Shown here: positions 24,808 through 37,532 of the stretch, piece by piece
How positions within the stretch are numbered: the stretch's first letter is position 1
Layout: the number at the start of each line of letters is the position of its first letter
NCBI GenBank assembly: GCA_944474755.1
Contig: OX104124.1
Location: 46,391,342-46,455,341, forward strand
DNA length: 64,000 bases
Source of the DNA: Limnoperna fortunei
Taxonomy: Eukaryota > Mollusca > Bivalvia > Mytilida > Modiolidae
Direction: 5' to 3'
Position numbers and translations under genes: made by a program
The notes under the pieces: generated by a model
Seen by the model: the letters and a program-made list of their open reading frames with translations, nothing else
Database searches by the model: none
Told to the model about the DNA's origin: nothing

Positions 24808-25815
24808 CAAACGTTAAGAAACCAGTTTATAGTTAACTTTAGATACATCAGACATATAGAAACCAGCTTATAGTTAACTTTAGATACATCAGACATTTAG
24901 AAACCAGCTTATAGTAAACTTTAGATACATCAGACATATAGAAACCAGCTTATAGTTAACTTTAGATACATCAGACATATAGAAACCAGCTTATAGTTAA
25001 CTTTAGATACATCAGACATATAGAAACCAGCTTATAGTTAACTTTAGATACATCAGACATATAGAAACCAGCTTATAGTTAACTTTAGATACATCAGACA
25101 TATAGAAACCAGCTTATAGTTAACTTTAGATACATCAGACATATAGAAACCAGCTTATAGTAAACTTTAGATACATCAGACATATAGAAACCAGCTTATA
25201 GTAAACTTTAGATACATCAGACATATAGAAACCAGCTTATAGTAAACTTTAGATACATCAGACATATAGAAACCAGCTTATAGTAAACTTTAGATACATC
25301 AGACATATAGAAACCAGCTTATAGTTAACTTTAGATACATCAGACATATAGAAACCAGCTTATAGTTAACTTTAGATACATCAGTCATATAGAAACCAGC
25401 TTATAGTAAACTTTAGATACATCAGACATATAGAAACCAGCTTATAGTTAACTTTAGATACATCAGACATATAGAAACCAGCTTATAGTAAACTTTAGAT
25501 ACATCAGACATATAGAAACCAGCTTATAGTAAACTTTAGATACATCAGACATATAGAAACCAGCTTATAGTAAACTTTAGATACATCAGACATATAGAAA
25601 CCAGCTTATAGTAAACTTTAGATACATCAGACATATAGAAACCAGCTTATAGTAAACTTTAGATACATCAGACATATAGAAACCAGCTTATAGTAAACTT
25701 TAGATACATCAGACATATAGAAACCAGCTTATAGTAAACTTTAGATACATCAGACATATAGAAACCAGCTTATAGTTAACTTTAGATACATCAGACATAT
25801 AGAAACCAGCTTATA
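24808..25815. repeat. 41-bp minisatellite, about 24 near-identical copies
   Basis: The unit is CAGACATATAGAAACCAGCT plus TATAGTTAACTTTAGATACA plus T. Copies differ mainly at one base (TAGTTAAC versus TAGTAAAC). The array breaks off at 25815 because of a transposon and resumes at 28649. Confidence 0.95.
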
Positions 25816-27379
25816 CACTGTAAAAAATAGTGTTACGATTTAACATGTTAATGCGTTAAAAGTTTTATGCAGGCGTTTATACATTAACGTTGGGATGTTA
25901 ATATTGAAACTCCATGTGTTATTTTAAAACATATTAGACATGTTAAAGTGTTAATTAAAATTACTACTATCGCAAGAGTAGATCGGCGGCTACAAACTTT
26001 TACAAAATGACAATGCTTGTAACGTAGAATGTTTTCTCCCCAATAATTGATTGCAATACATTGTAGTTGGGATTTAGGAACACTTATTTTCTATCTTTAT
26101 AATTATACTTTAAAAGACAGTCACATTTGGGTTCAAGTCATTTCCAGACAGAAATGGTCTATCCGTACAAATATAATTTTTGAATATTTCGACGTATATA
26201 TAATTAAATCTTGTTTCATTTATCCGTTTAAAACACCAGTATTGGCTTCAATATAATACCATATTAACATGTGTGTTAAATCCACTACGCCTGGGTTAAT
26301 ATTAAGATGTGTTAATTGATGTTCCTACTAGATCATCACGTGGTCGATGTCATGTTGTCATTAAAATGTACCGCGCAGATTTTAATTGTTAGCACCATTC
26401 CTTTGTTTGAAGTCGAAAGACAGAGTTTTCTCCACGACAGTTGTTGTTTAATTACCAATTCTGACCACAGAACTTCTTTTCCGTAAGTAATATACTATTG
26501 TATTTACAAATTTGTTTCAATAAATTAACACAGAATTTAATTGGCATCTGCATGCATATGATTTTGTGGCACGTCTTCAAGATGGACGGACAGAGAGTTA
26601 CACTTGTCTTCATTTTAAGTCCTTAAAATTACCAACAGTCTGTTTTGTTTTTAATGTAAATTAAGTACCAGCCCTGTCGAACATCAACGCCGTATTGATT
26701 TGTGCATACATGCCCTGTGACTAGTCAAGTTAGTTTTGTGTATACTGTTAACATACAGTTTGTGGCTAGTTTAACGAAAACTTTGGTAGGACCCGTGCAT
26801 ATGTATATGTAGTGCGCAAACAGTGCTTGTACACTATTTTTTTAAATTTCCAGTCATCACAGTAATCACAGTAGATTAGTTACATCTTTTGCCTCCTCCC
26901 ATTTCAAATAAATTCTTGACCAAATTTTACTTCCATAAAGATTTTTTTTGGGGGGTGGAGGGTACACAATGTGCAAATACAAACTTTCTTCGTCTAGACA
27001 AAATGTAGACGGAATGTAACTACATGTGCTTTGAACACAAATCGGCTTTGATGTTATTGAAGTGTCTTTGTTACAAATAATTCTGCATAATTCAATATGT
27101 AATATAACTGTACAATGTATATTTATAAAAGATTTTTGTAATCGCATAGTAAGTGTGTACAAGAATGATTTAAATTTACTAGTATAGTATTTAAAGTTGA
27201 AAATATGGGTTCGGTATGATGAATTGAAAAAGTTAAAAATAATAATTTGATTATTCCCGTCAAAATATACTTTTGATGTCTTCCTTCAGCATGTTCAGTC
27301 ATATTTTTGTCATAGAATAAGGACTTATAATTTCTTTAAAAAATTGTTAATTGAAATCATATACATGTATTACTTATAG

Positions 27380-27482
27380 GGATCAGACAGCAATAAAAGT
27401 ATAGAATTATTCCATGCATTGGCAGATACTGAAGCACAAAAAGAAAAGGAGTTAAATGCAACCTTGCATGGGAGTTATACAG
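27380..27482 (+). CDS. Exon-like segment inside the transposon, unidentified
   Basis: The segment is bounded by an acceptor (ACTTATAG|) and a donor (ACAG|GTATGT). One frame is open over 34 codons, beginning GSDSNKSIELFHALADTEAQ; both other frames contain stops. I do not recognise the protein. The 1-base overhang does not match the frame of the next exon-like segment (27711), so the two are not simply consecutive. It may be a piece of a host gene captured by the transposon or a remnant of the transposon's own gene. Confidence 0.4.
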
Positions 27483-27710
27483 GTATGTTGAAGTCTAAAT
27501 GAATTTAATTGAATAAAAAAAAAATAAAAAGTTCTGTCAGTCTGAAATACCACCACTAAAGGATGTTTAATCATGTTAAAATCATGCTTAATCTGAAGGG
27601 TGGATGAATGTATGTTATAGTTGTACAGTCTTATAAAAATTGTTTAATAGTCATTTTTTAACACTGCTGTCTGACATATTTATTTATGGCTTTTATATTG
27701 TAAATTACAG

Positions 27711-27890
27711 GATATTCACAGTGTAGATCAACTCCAGGAAAAAATGTTCATGACTGATGAGGAGGAGGCACCTAAAGTGTTATTTTTTCTGGACAGTGAT
27801 CCTTATACCAAAATAAAGCCAACAACTGGATTAAGTTCTCAGATAAACAGTCAAGAAGAAATGACAAACAACTACAAGAATCACGACTGT
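27711..27890 (+). CDS. Exon-like segment inside the transposon, unidentified
   Basis: After the acceptor AAATTACAG the frame is open from DIHSVDQLQEKMFMTDEEEA through KVLFFLDSDPYTKIKPTTG. It stays open to a stop at 28047-28049. A donor-like GTACAT follows GACTGT at 27890. Composition (acidic, polar, no low-complexity run) looks protein-like. No domain is recognised and the frame does not match the overhang of the segment at 27380-27482. The end coordinate is a guess. Confidence 0.35.
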
Positions 27891-28648
27891 GTACATTCAT
27901 TTATTGGTGTTGTGTTTTCTTACTCGGAAATTAAGCTGCTTGCAAACTGGACTGAAACATCTAACATTTCCAATGTACATGTAGTATTTTGTGCTATAGA
28001 AGTATATGATCTGTTTGTTATTATGATATATGACTATCAATATAGGTAAAATTAAAGATATCAGATATTTTTGTCTTTGTTTAAACAAGAAATATCACAA
28101 AATAACTATCAAGAGCAGAAGATCAAAGATACTGTGGGTTTTTTTTCCACATTTGAAAGCAACGATCTTTTAAGTCATGTTTCATGAATTCTGATAGTTT
28201 AAACCTTAGTTTTTCTAGTTTAGTGTTCTGCTATTTTGATGGCCTAACCCTATCCCACAAATCTTCCACCTTTGTCATTTTTTGTTTCCTAGGTACATTG
28301 ATTAACATGTTATTTGTGTAACACTAGGTTATAACACAGTGTTAAGTTATTAACACATTCCATTTATTAACACAGTTAATGTGTTAATTAAGTGTTATTG
28401 GCCATTTTAACGTGTAACATGTTTTTCTATACACACATTAACATGTTATTTCAATAACACATGTGTTTAGTCTTTCACATATGCGTTATTATATTAACAT
28501 TACAGAATGTTAAAAGCCTATATAACACTAAATGTTTACAGAAAAACACTTTAACATGTTATTTTATATACACTTTAACGTGTTAATTAAGTGTTATTGG
28601 TAAGGTGTTAATAAATGTGTTAAATGATTAACACTTGTTTTTACAGTG

Positions 28649-28769
28649 TAGTAAACTTTAGATACATCAGACATATAGAAACCAGCTTATAGTTAACTTT
28701 AGATACATCAGACATATAGAAACCAGCTTATAGTTAACTTTAGATACATCAGACATATAGAAACCAGCT
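28649..28769. repeat. Continuation of the 41-bp array
   Basis: Nearly three 41-bp units identical to those before 25815, resuming in register right after the TA duplication. They show that the transposon landed inside an already existing array. Confidence 0.95.
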
Positions 28770-29400
28770 TTAGATAAATCTGACAAACAGCAACAAGTTA
28801 GTCTTAGATAAATCTGACAAACAGCAACAAGTAAGTCTTAGATAAATCTGACAAACAGCAACAAGTAAGTCTTAGATAAATCTGACAAACAGCAACAAGT
28901 TAGTCTTAGATAAATCTGACAAACAGCAACAAGTAAGTCTTAGATAAATCTGACAAACAGCAACAAGTAAGTCTTAGATAAATCTGACAAACAGCAACAA
29001 GTAAGTCTTAGATAAATCTGACAAACAGCAACAAGTAAGTCTTAGATAAATCTGACAAACAGCAACAAGTAAGTCTTAGATAAATCTGACAAACAGCAAC
29101 AAGTTAGTCTTAGATAAATCTGACAAACAGCAACAAGTAAGTCTTAGATAAATCTGACAAACAGCAACAAGTAAGTCTTAGATAAATCTGACAAACAGCA
29201 ACAAGTTAGTCTTAGATAAATCTGACAAACAGCAACAAGTTAGTCTTAGATAAATCTGACAAACAGCAACAAGTTAGTCTTAGATAAATCTGACAAACAG
29301 CAACAAGTTAGTCTTAGATAAATCAGACAAACAGCAACAAGTTAGTCTTAGATAAATCTGACAAACAGCAACAAGTAAGTCTTAGATAAATCAGACGAAC
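28770..29400. repeat. 34-bp minisatellite, about 18 copies
   Basis: The unit is TTAGATAAATCTGACAAACA plus GCAACAAGTAAGTC. It joins the 41-bp units at the shared TTTAGATA. The last units become ATCAGAC..., linking it to the degenerate family at 24355. Copies are nearly identical apart from GTAAGTC/GTTAGTC. Confidence 0.95.
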
Positions 29401-31930
29401 AGAAACAAATAAATAATCTCTGGATCAATCAGACGTACAGAAATAAGTCTAAAGTAAAATTAAGATAAAACAAACGTCAGTGAACGTTCAGAAACAATTA
29501 CGTAAATAAAATGTCATCATAGATACCAAGATAAATAACTACGCTAGTCGCGCGTTTTCAGGGCAGTAACGTCGGATTTCACCTATATTTATAGATACAT
29601 TATGAAATGTATAGTTCTCTAGTGAATCAACATTACACCTCCATATCATTTCGACACCGAATTTAAATATGATAATATTTTGGAGATTTAAAAAAAACAC
29701 TAGGCAATAAAATGTATATATCGGACCTAACAGGATGATGTATTACGTTATGTAGGGTAATTTACATATTCTAATGTATAATGATTTATTGATTCATTGA
29801 TTAAATATGTCCAGCGAGCACTATTTCAGTATATTAAGGACGACATGCATATTGATAGTGTATATTGGAAATGTTCATGTACTGAAACACGTTTTATTAA
29901 AATGATGTTCATGGTAAATTTACAGTTATATACGTTTACTTTGTAATTTAAAATTTTTAAATTAATGAAGATTTACATTGCTATTTTACATTTATAAACA
30001 TTTACATTGAAATTTTACATCAACACGTAATCAATTTACGGTTTGCTTAAATAGTTAATGCAGTAACATATAAATTAACTTTTATGAATTTAATTTATTT
30101 TAAATAAAATAAACAAATACAGATTTATTTTAATGAACAAATAGTATTAATTAATTTAATTAAAGTCTAAAAAATAATTGATACATATCGCTAATAAAAA
30201 AACGTGATCCAATTCAGAAAATTCGAATGAAAATGTTTTCGGAAATTTCCAGAAATAATAGAATATATCATTACATGTATTGCTTTACATGTTGTACTTT
30301 TAAAAAAATAAGATGTCATATCGATAACCATGTAAGATGTCTTTGCTTGTATGGAAAATCTGTCAACACAAATTGCATATGTCCCTTTCCTCCTCTGATC
30401 ATGGTTAAATTTAACATCGAAAATTATCAGAACAAGAAATCACATACCGTTAAAAGAAATACACAGTTTTTTTGCTGTATGGAAATATTTTTGTTTTTAA
30501 TCATAGTAAAACAATAACATCCTTTATCAGCATGTGATCATAGCTTCTTAAGATTTGGTTTCCATGCATAACACTCATTACTGTTTAAAAACCAGTTGAA
30601 CCCTTGTCTTGGCTTTAATCGTCCCAATGTTTGAAACCATGCATATCAATGAATATTCATTATTGCAATATATGGCAAGTTCAACCCATATATGGATAGT
30701 CTACACCATACATGGGCAGACATGCCCCATGTATAGGCAGTCTACATTGATATAAAGGTGGACTTCAGAGTTGAACTTAAAAAAAATATATAATAATATC
30801 GCCTTTAAGTTTTCAAAATGTGGCTAAAACCAATAAACGAAAGCCTCCTCTAATAATTTTTTATTTTTACACGTATATAATGTGAATAAATGACAAAAAC
30901 AGTTCAGTATGCGCAAGTTATTTGACTGCTACACCTGAAAGTCTTTTGGAATTTTCACTACATATTTTTTACAAAATGGCCAGTCGACGTCTTGAGAGTG
31001 AGGTAAGGCGGGCCCGTCTCACCCTGGTAAAGTGAGATGGGATACTACCGCACATAACGATCAAAGGAAAATATTGGAAAATTGCAATAATATTCCCTCT
31101 TTAAATTAAATCTGAAGAAAATCTTTAATGAAAAGTAACAATTCATAACAAATGCATTCATACTACAAAATACATATTGCTGTAGAAGTCACCTGTCACA
31201 ATAAGCTTGCTGTAATATAATTCTTTGAATTTTCGCCATTACAACAAAGACTAGAGCTGAGATGATAATCAAGATATGTTCTCTGTTATCGTCCACAGCT
31301 GGCATAATAAAAGATAACTTGTGAATAAGTGGATTAGATTTTTATGCATCCTGCTTAATAATTCCTCAACGATTTCCCTCAGACAAATAAATAATATGCG
31401 CAAGTGCCAGCAAAATAAATTTGTCAGCAAACTTTAATGACATAACAAATTTGGTAATATCCAGGCTATGATTAGTATACATAATTTTTACATACTCATA
31501 AGCTAGGTAACTAAATTGAAGCGGATATAAATTAATTTAAAAATCTGTTAATAAAGCAGTACGTTCTTGTAAATACATTTAGTATTTGATTTTAATTAAG
31601 ATTTAATTATGTTAATATAGGTTTATTATTGTCAGAAAGCCTATCAACAAGTCCAAACTCTCTGGGTCATTTTAAGTACATTTTAATGTTGACAATTGTT
31701 TTATAAGTAAAGAACATACATTGGTAAATAGTATTAAAGTCATTTTCTGCAATTTTGAAAGTCTGAATAATGTATTTATTTGTTATAAAATACCCTTTAA
31801 CAGTAATGCATACTAAAATAACATGGCTCAATCAGGTAACACCGTACTCTCGATAATGTCAAACTTAATATTTACAAGTCTATATAAATACTAATATTGT
31901 ACTTCGAAGATTTATTTTTCAATGATTTCT
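29400..31930. other. Intergenic, nothing recognised
   Basis: Very AT-rich. A small cluster of CCATATATGG / CCATGTATAGG palindromic motifs lies at 30670-30760. No exon or known element was recognised. Confidence 0.4.
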
Positions 31931-31944
31931 TTGTAAGCACAAAC

Positions 31945-32012
31945 GGTCCATATAATCGTATATAGACCGGCCGGAGTATATGGACCGGTCCATATATTGT
32001 ATATGGACCGGC
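31945..32012. repeat. Cluster of TATATGGACCGG motifs in both orientations
   Basis: CGGTCCATATA, TATAGACCGG, TATATGGACCGG and CCGGTCCATATA alternate within 70 bases, making local hairpins. The same motif is inside the large palindrome at 32217-32399, so this is probably part of the same element. Confidence 0.6.
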
Positions 32013-32216
32013 TGTGGATAAAATGTGCATTGGATTTACACATCTGTTGAAAAAACACAAATTTGTTATTAGTAATCTCAGTGAAGATTATTTATGACAA
32101 GTAACTGATATGCAAAATGAGTTTTCAGAAAAAAATAACCTAAAATGATCAGTAATGACAGTACATGTTGTGCATATGGAGCAAATAAGTGAGCACAGAA
32201 GCTTACTAAAAGTACT

Positions 32217-32399
32217 AGTATAATATAACAAATAGTTCATGACACTTCGGGTCATATGGCAGTATATGGACCGGTTGGTGGCCCCAAAAACAATATGGAC
32301 CTCAGCTGCGCTTCGGTCCATATAAATTTTTGGGGCCACCAGCCGGTCCATATACTGCCATATGACCCTCAGTGTCATGAACTATTTGTTAATTATACT
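32217..32399. repeat. Large near-perfect palindrome, about 85-base arms
   Basis: The left arm runs AGTATAATATAACAAATAGT to CCCCAAAAACAATATGGACC. The right arm is its inverse, ending CTATTTGTTAATTATACT. The loop is about 14 bases around TCAGCTGCGCTTC. Mismatches and one small indel are few. Such foldbacks are typical of MITE-like elements. Chance open frames on both strands cross it. Confidence 0.9.
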
Positions 32400-35089
32400 C
32401 AACGTCATTCAATCAAAACTGCAATTTGAATTTGATGAAACCTGCTATCAGAGTGATTCACGCGTCAACTTACGTCAACTTACGTCAACTTACGTTAATT
32501 CTGTAATACTGATAAGTCTACTATTTTTTCTGTTATATAAGTTATATGGTCGTCACCATGACTTAATTGATCGTTATGGGAAATCAATCTCTCAAATATA
32601 ATCGGACATTTTTGCTGAGTAGTGTTCCTATTCCTGGATTTGACTTTCTACTAAACATAACAATAAGTAACTCGATATATCATGTCTGGGAGGTGTATAT
32701 ATGAAAAATACCAGTCTAGAGATAAAAAATGTCCCGAGCCGGTTCACAAATACCCCTCCCTGAAATGAGTTAGCTGTTAAATTACACTGAATATCATGGC
32801 TTTAATATGATAACAGACCACTTGTGTGCTGTTTATTTACTCTTTACTATCGGAATGCTTCATGTTTTCAAAACTGATTACTTATGTTACGTTTACTTTG
32901 AGGTAAAATCAAATCTTCCGAAAGAAATGTTCTGGGATTTTTATATGCTAGGGTAACTTTTTAGCAAATACCACGGCACATAGGGTAGCTTTCTGTCGAA
33001 TACCCTAATGATGACAAAATCGATGCGAATTTCCCTCCCAGCGGTAAAAAATAGGAAATGTGCAAAAATATATATTAACCAGTCAAAAGCCAGCACTTTT
33101 ATATGATGTGTAATTACAAAAAATACTGGCCACTATTTATGACATATGTTGAAGTTATGCTGTCGTTGGTCTGGGATTTTCAACATTTTTAGCACAAAAA
33201 TAAAATATGACTAAAATTCCTTACATTCAGCATATGATTCTTGTTGATGTTAGACAATTGATGTGCTTTTATCACTTATTTATTTTATATTATGTAAACT
33301 TTTAAAACTATTTAAACATTCTATTTTTAAAGGAACCTTCTGTACTAAAAGTCAATATCCAAACCATGGGAGCCTCTTTGTTGATAAGCTAAGGTAGTGA
33401 GTCAACTATTAATCACGTGGTTTTGACAACACATATAAGTTGTAAATGCACTGTATTGGAAAGCAAATAAATTGTGTTTCTCTATAAAAGTTATCATGTA
33501 ATAGTTCACAAATAACTGTGGAAACATTTTAACTCTTGTGTAATATAAACACCATGATTTGGTTAATTTGTAATACTACAAATGATCGAGTCCCTGGGCG
33601 ACCTGTTTTTTCTGTGTCGTGGCTGCGAGGACCAGGATTGGCCTCGATGTCACCCCCAAGTAACAATACCAGACTTATTAGCAACGACAATCTTATAACC
33701 AAAGATAAACTGTTTGTCTATGTTGACATAATGGCGGCACATTTGAATTTACTCACTGGGTGTGTGAAAAATCCAATTCTGGCTCACCAAAGACATAGAT
33801 CGACACCCATTCTTTAAATGTCTCTTTTAGAACAGTCACTTACAGTTTTTATCATGCAAAAACAAAATTCTGTACTTCTTTGCAACCACAAAAGTGTATT
33901 TTTCACGAGAGCAATTTTGTTTACATTCTTCGACATTAATGTAGGTGGTGCTAATGAACTGTTTACTTAGATTGGTTTCAATAAAATGAAATGTTTATTA
34001 ATTATGTTAATTATGTTTACAGCTACAAAACAAAATCTGTTTAATCTTTAATCTTTATTACTTCATGTCCCTTTGAAAACAAAACAGTCATTACGCCGTT
34101 TTCAAGAGAGGTAACTAGATGCACTCTATCGCCTGATATATGGTATCGCATAATTTTAGTTAAGGCACAGTCTTTTAAAATTTTGTTTACAAAAGACACA
34201 AAAATGCAAAAAACGCCACCTATTTATTTATGTTTAGTGTGGGCTTTGCACCACTCCAGCAAAAAACAGGTTTCGTTTTGCATCTTCTTTCTTAAGCCGT
34301 TCCATTTAGTTTTAATGTTGCCGCTTTTCAAAAAGTGCAATAAATTTCTATGAAATCCCGTGATCAGCATTACAATTGTCACCTCTCGAGAGCGATTATA
34401 TCTTGAAAATGATGTATAAGAAAATGTACAGACTAACACAGTATGACAGTATGAATACAGAAAATTTGTAAGAAATTCCCTCATTTTGTATTTTTATATT
34501 TTTTTATCCCGCGAACCACGAATTTAAGAATCCCAGGAACTGTCTTTTTTTTCTCCAACCACGAAAATTGATACCCACGAAAATAAATGAAACCACAGTA
34601 TATCTGGCCCTGCTTATTTGCCCAAACCACCGCCTTTAGTTGATCTTTTTTATTTGTTAATATCTTGTATAGCTACAAGTATTGAAGTAGAAAGAAAAAT
34701 AGTTGCTGTATCTGGTGCCTGTTGTTCCTATGATTAACAGTGAAGGTGTGTGATGTCATTGCTTATCATAAAAATAATGAAAACAACGGAGAAACTGAAT
34801 CTGATTGTATTAAGGTTTAAACACACGATAAATGATCACGGACAACTACAGATAAACTGTTTGATGCAAATAAAAGAAAAAAGTATGAAACAACAGAGAA
34901 ATGAAGGTTTAGCATAGTAGAGGAACAACAGAGCTTTCCTTTTTGTAATTTCCTCTGTATTGATACTTCTACTTACTTAACAAGCTGGATTAATTTTCTT
35001 TTATCTTAACGGAGAACTCAGAGAAGATGCCCAACAACATACACATACACATTCATAATTGCTACATAATGATACCTTCTATATTCCAG
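32400..35089. other. Upstream of NSUN2 exons, no exon found
   Basis: The first NSUN2 exon(s), expected to end in an acidic 'ENxxFExYY' segment, should lie upstream of 35090. I could not find them here. A trace of SINE head lies at 33380-33435 (CTAAGGTAGT..ATCACGTGG). The open frame at 33536-33817 shows no domain and is probably chance. Confidence 0.4.
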
Positions 35090-35184
35090 GAGCAAGGAAT
35101 AATAAAACCAGAAGAATGGGCAGAATTTCTAGATTCCATGCGGCAGCCATTACCTAAAACATTTAGGATTACGGGTTTTAGAGG
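35090..35184 (+). CDS. NSUN2: NSUN2 exon: N-terminal EQGIIKPEEW segment
   Basis: After the acceptor ATATTCCAG it reads EQGIIKPEEWAEFLDSMRQP then LPKTFRITGFR. Human NSUN2 has ELKIVPEGEW..FMDALREPLPATLRITGYK at this place. It ends with two bases (GG) before GTTCGT. These join the first base of the next exon to give Gly, continuing ITGFRG-EAQEML, where human has ITGYKSHAKEIL. The codons read past the donor run to a nearby stop and are intron. The GTTCGT donor is less canonical than the other donors in the gene. Confidence 0.85.
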
Positions 35185-35189
35185 GTTCG

Positions 35190-35940
35190 TTGTATTACTT
35201 CACTCTAAAGGGAGATAATTATGTGTTGTACCACTTTACTTTATAGGGAGCTATATTACTGTGTTGTGTCTTAACTTTAAGGGGACCACCACAGTGTTAG
35301 GGTTAATTAGCTAAAGAGTGTTTGTTAGTTTCAAACTTTGACAAGTCATCCTTTATAAGTGGTTTAGTGTGCTGTTAATATTTGATGTTATGGTTGAGAG
35401 ATTTCACCTTATTCAATATAAGTGTATATGACATAAACATTATTAATTTATCAATCAAGGTTTACTTCACTGATTTTCCTACCTTTTCAAATGGGGCCTG
35501 GGCCCTTGATAATTGGGAAAATTACGACGTAAACTCCACAATTGGGAAAAAAGTCTTCAATCTGAATAAAGTAAAAACATTGCTTTTTAACATCAATGTT
35601 CTTAACAAAATGTTTCATAGAAACTTTATTTAGTCAGATTACAGAAACAAAAACTTGTCTGTTAATTAGTTGAGAATGACAATGTATAAGCCTGACCCTA
35701 AAACTGTTTTCATACAGAGTTTGGAAAAAGTTAGCAAAATTTACATTTGTAGCCAATTGTACATGTGTTGACATAATATTTAAAGAAAACTATTTCCTGG
35801 AATCTTGTGGCATCATTAATAAGAAACTAAATTGCAAACATTACTTTTTTAGATTTTACTTTCACTCCAACTCTTTTGTTCTGGAGTCTTAATAAATGAC
35901 TGGATACTAACTAAATCAGATATACTCATTTCAAAGATGA
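35190..35940. other. NSUN2 intron, nothing recognised
   Basis: AT-rich intron sequence. The open frame at 35382-35633 has no recognisable domain. Confidence 0.4.
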
Positions 35941-35966
35941 TTTTTTTTTATTATATAAAAAACCTT

Positions 35967-36020
35967 AACCTGCCTACCGACCCTTATTATTATATAATGA
36001 TAGGGGTCGGTAGGCAGGTT
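35967..36020. repeat. Hairpin, 20-base arms
   Basis: AACCTGCCTACCGACCCTTA is followed 14 bases later by TAGGGGTCGGTAGGCAGGTT, its reverse complement with one mismatch. The stem is more GC-rich than the surroundings. The loop is TTATTATATAATGA-like. Confidence 0.85.
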
Positions 36021-36851
36021 CGGCTTAATGACGATAATGGATGGGTCTATGGGTGCAAGAAGACTCATAATTTTCTATTTATCTATATTTTATTTCTTAA
36101 TAACAGAATTCCCCAGTTTTCGATTCCCACCCATTCTGTAGTATTTCGCGTCGTAATGCCATTTTGAACGTTACTGCAGGGTCATGCTTCATCCCAAATA
36201 TTTTCCTCTGGCATCTTCCTTAATAGACAACGCTGTTTAAACAAAAAACCAGCCCATAACACTGGTAATATACATCATAAATATAAAGAAATATTTATTA
36301 ATTGCTCATTTATTTTTTAATATGATTTAACAAAATTTGCGTGACTTATAAATCAAAGTTTTTGTTTAAAATTTACCGGAATACACTTATTGTTATAAAA
36401 TAAGCAAGCTAGAAACAAAACAATTGGTTGCCGTTATGATTAAAAATAAATACCTGGAACAGTAATTATAACCAAAGTTCGCAAAGTAATCATGGCTTGA
36501 CATCTTTGTAATATTTCGGCTTTGCATGACTGAATTTATTTTTAAAATCGGGATTACAAAACCTTCTGAATTGGTGAATTTTCACTACATAATTATGAAA
36601 AAATATGGTTTTTGTCATTGGGAATGGGGCCGAATATCGTTTTATCATTTCCATGTAACATGATGATCTACAAATTTAAAATTTGATGCGATTGTCTGAA
36701 TCTAGAAATATACACTTTTATATTGATAGTCTTCTACTAACCATATGATAATATGATTTTTGGCCTGGCTACCTTTACTGACGTGTTGTTTCAAGTGGCC
36801 GCCAGTGGCCTGTTGATTTAATTATCATTTATTACATTTGTTTGTTTACAG

Positions 36852-36941
36852 AGAGGCACAAGAAATGTTAAAGATCATCAAGAATGAGTACATTAATAAT
36901 CTGGTTTCTGATGGGGTATGTCCAGTTCATAGCTTACCATG
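36852..36941 (+). CDS. NSUN2: NSUN2 exon: EAQEMLKIIKNEY segment
   Basis: The exon lies between the acceptor TTTACAG and the donor ATG|GTAAGC. It codes EAQEMLKIIKNEYINNLVSD and then GVCPVHSLPW. Human: [20 protein letters not shown]..QPLSW. It starts with one base completing Gly and ends with two bases (TG) of the Trp codon, which the next exon completes. No lesions. Confidence 0.9.
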
Positions 36942-37118
36942 GTAAGCTTACTTGAGTTGTCTCCCTTGCAAACATATTTGTGAAGAAGTTATTGAGAGTA
37001 TTATTTGTTTAAAATTTGAAAACATTTCTGTTGTTTTAATAAATAAAATTTTAACTAGGCTAATTGAAAGTTACATGGAGTAATCATGTTGGCACTGTAA
37101 ATAAAAGGGAAACTATTG

Positions 37119-37312
37119 GTTTGTTTGTTCGATGGTGTTTAACTCCACTTTCAGCAATTTTTCAGCTATATCATCATGATCATTGTGTCCAGATTTTATT
37201 GGGGAAGGAAGCCGGAGTACTTGGAGAAAACCCCCGACCTGCGGTAGGAAAACTGGCAATCCTTGTCAATTAAGATTGGGGTCGATTACACCCTGCCTGC
37301 AGTGAAGTTAGA
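37119..37312 (-). mobile_element. SINE, tail half, minus orientation, in NSUN2 intron
   Basis: The plus strand starts with a GTTTGTTTG tail and GATGGTGTTTAACTCCACTT, then GCCGGAGTACTTGGAGAAAA and CCTGCCTGCAGTGAAG. This is the inverse of the SINE body at 22000-22186. The tRNA-like head is truncated just before the B box. Confidence 0.85.
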
Positions 37313-37532
37313 AAACTAGTAGAACTTTGATTGTGAGAAATCATTCAACTTCATTACAAGATTAATTCATGTTAAGATTGTACATAAATGGTAGTTATAC
37401 ATAAAATACAGTTCAAATAATAAAAATCATATTTTCAGTTTGCAAACATGTATAAATTGAGTAATAATATATATTTTTATTGGCAGGAAGTTGACTGTGT
37501 ACCAATCTTTGTGAGTCTTTCTTTCTTTATAG

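Larger units (their letters stand above)
25816..28648. mobile_element. 2.83-kb DNA transposon with CACTG termini and TA duplication
   Basis: The left end CACTGTAAAAAATAGTGTTA and the inverted right end CACTGTAAAAACAAGTGTTA match at 18 of 20 positions. The minisatellite sequence TTATAGTAAAC is interrupted as TTA-TA|element|TA-GTAAAC, giving a 2-base TA duplication. Both subterminal regions (25840-26310 and 28310-28640) are full of TTAACAC / GTGTTAA motifs in both orientations. CACTG ends with a 2-base duplication fit animal CACTA/EnSpm elements; TA duplication also fits Tc1/mariner. No transposase was recognised, so it is non-autonomous. Two exon-like segments lie inside it. Confidence 0.85.

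Noticed and set aside
33536..33817. 93-codon open frame, considered as the NSUN2 first exon
   Set aside because: No acidic ENxxFExYY segment and no donor in a phase matching the exon at 35090.
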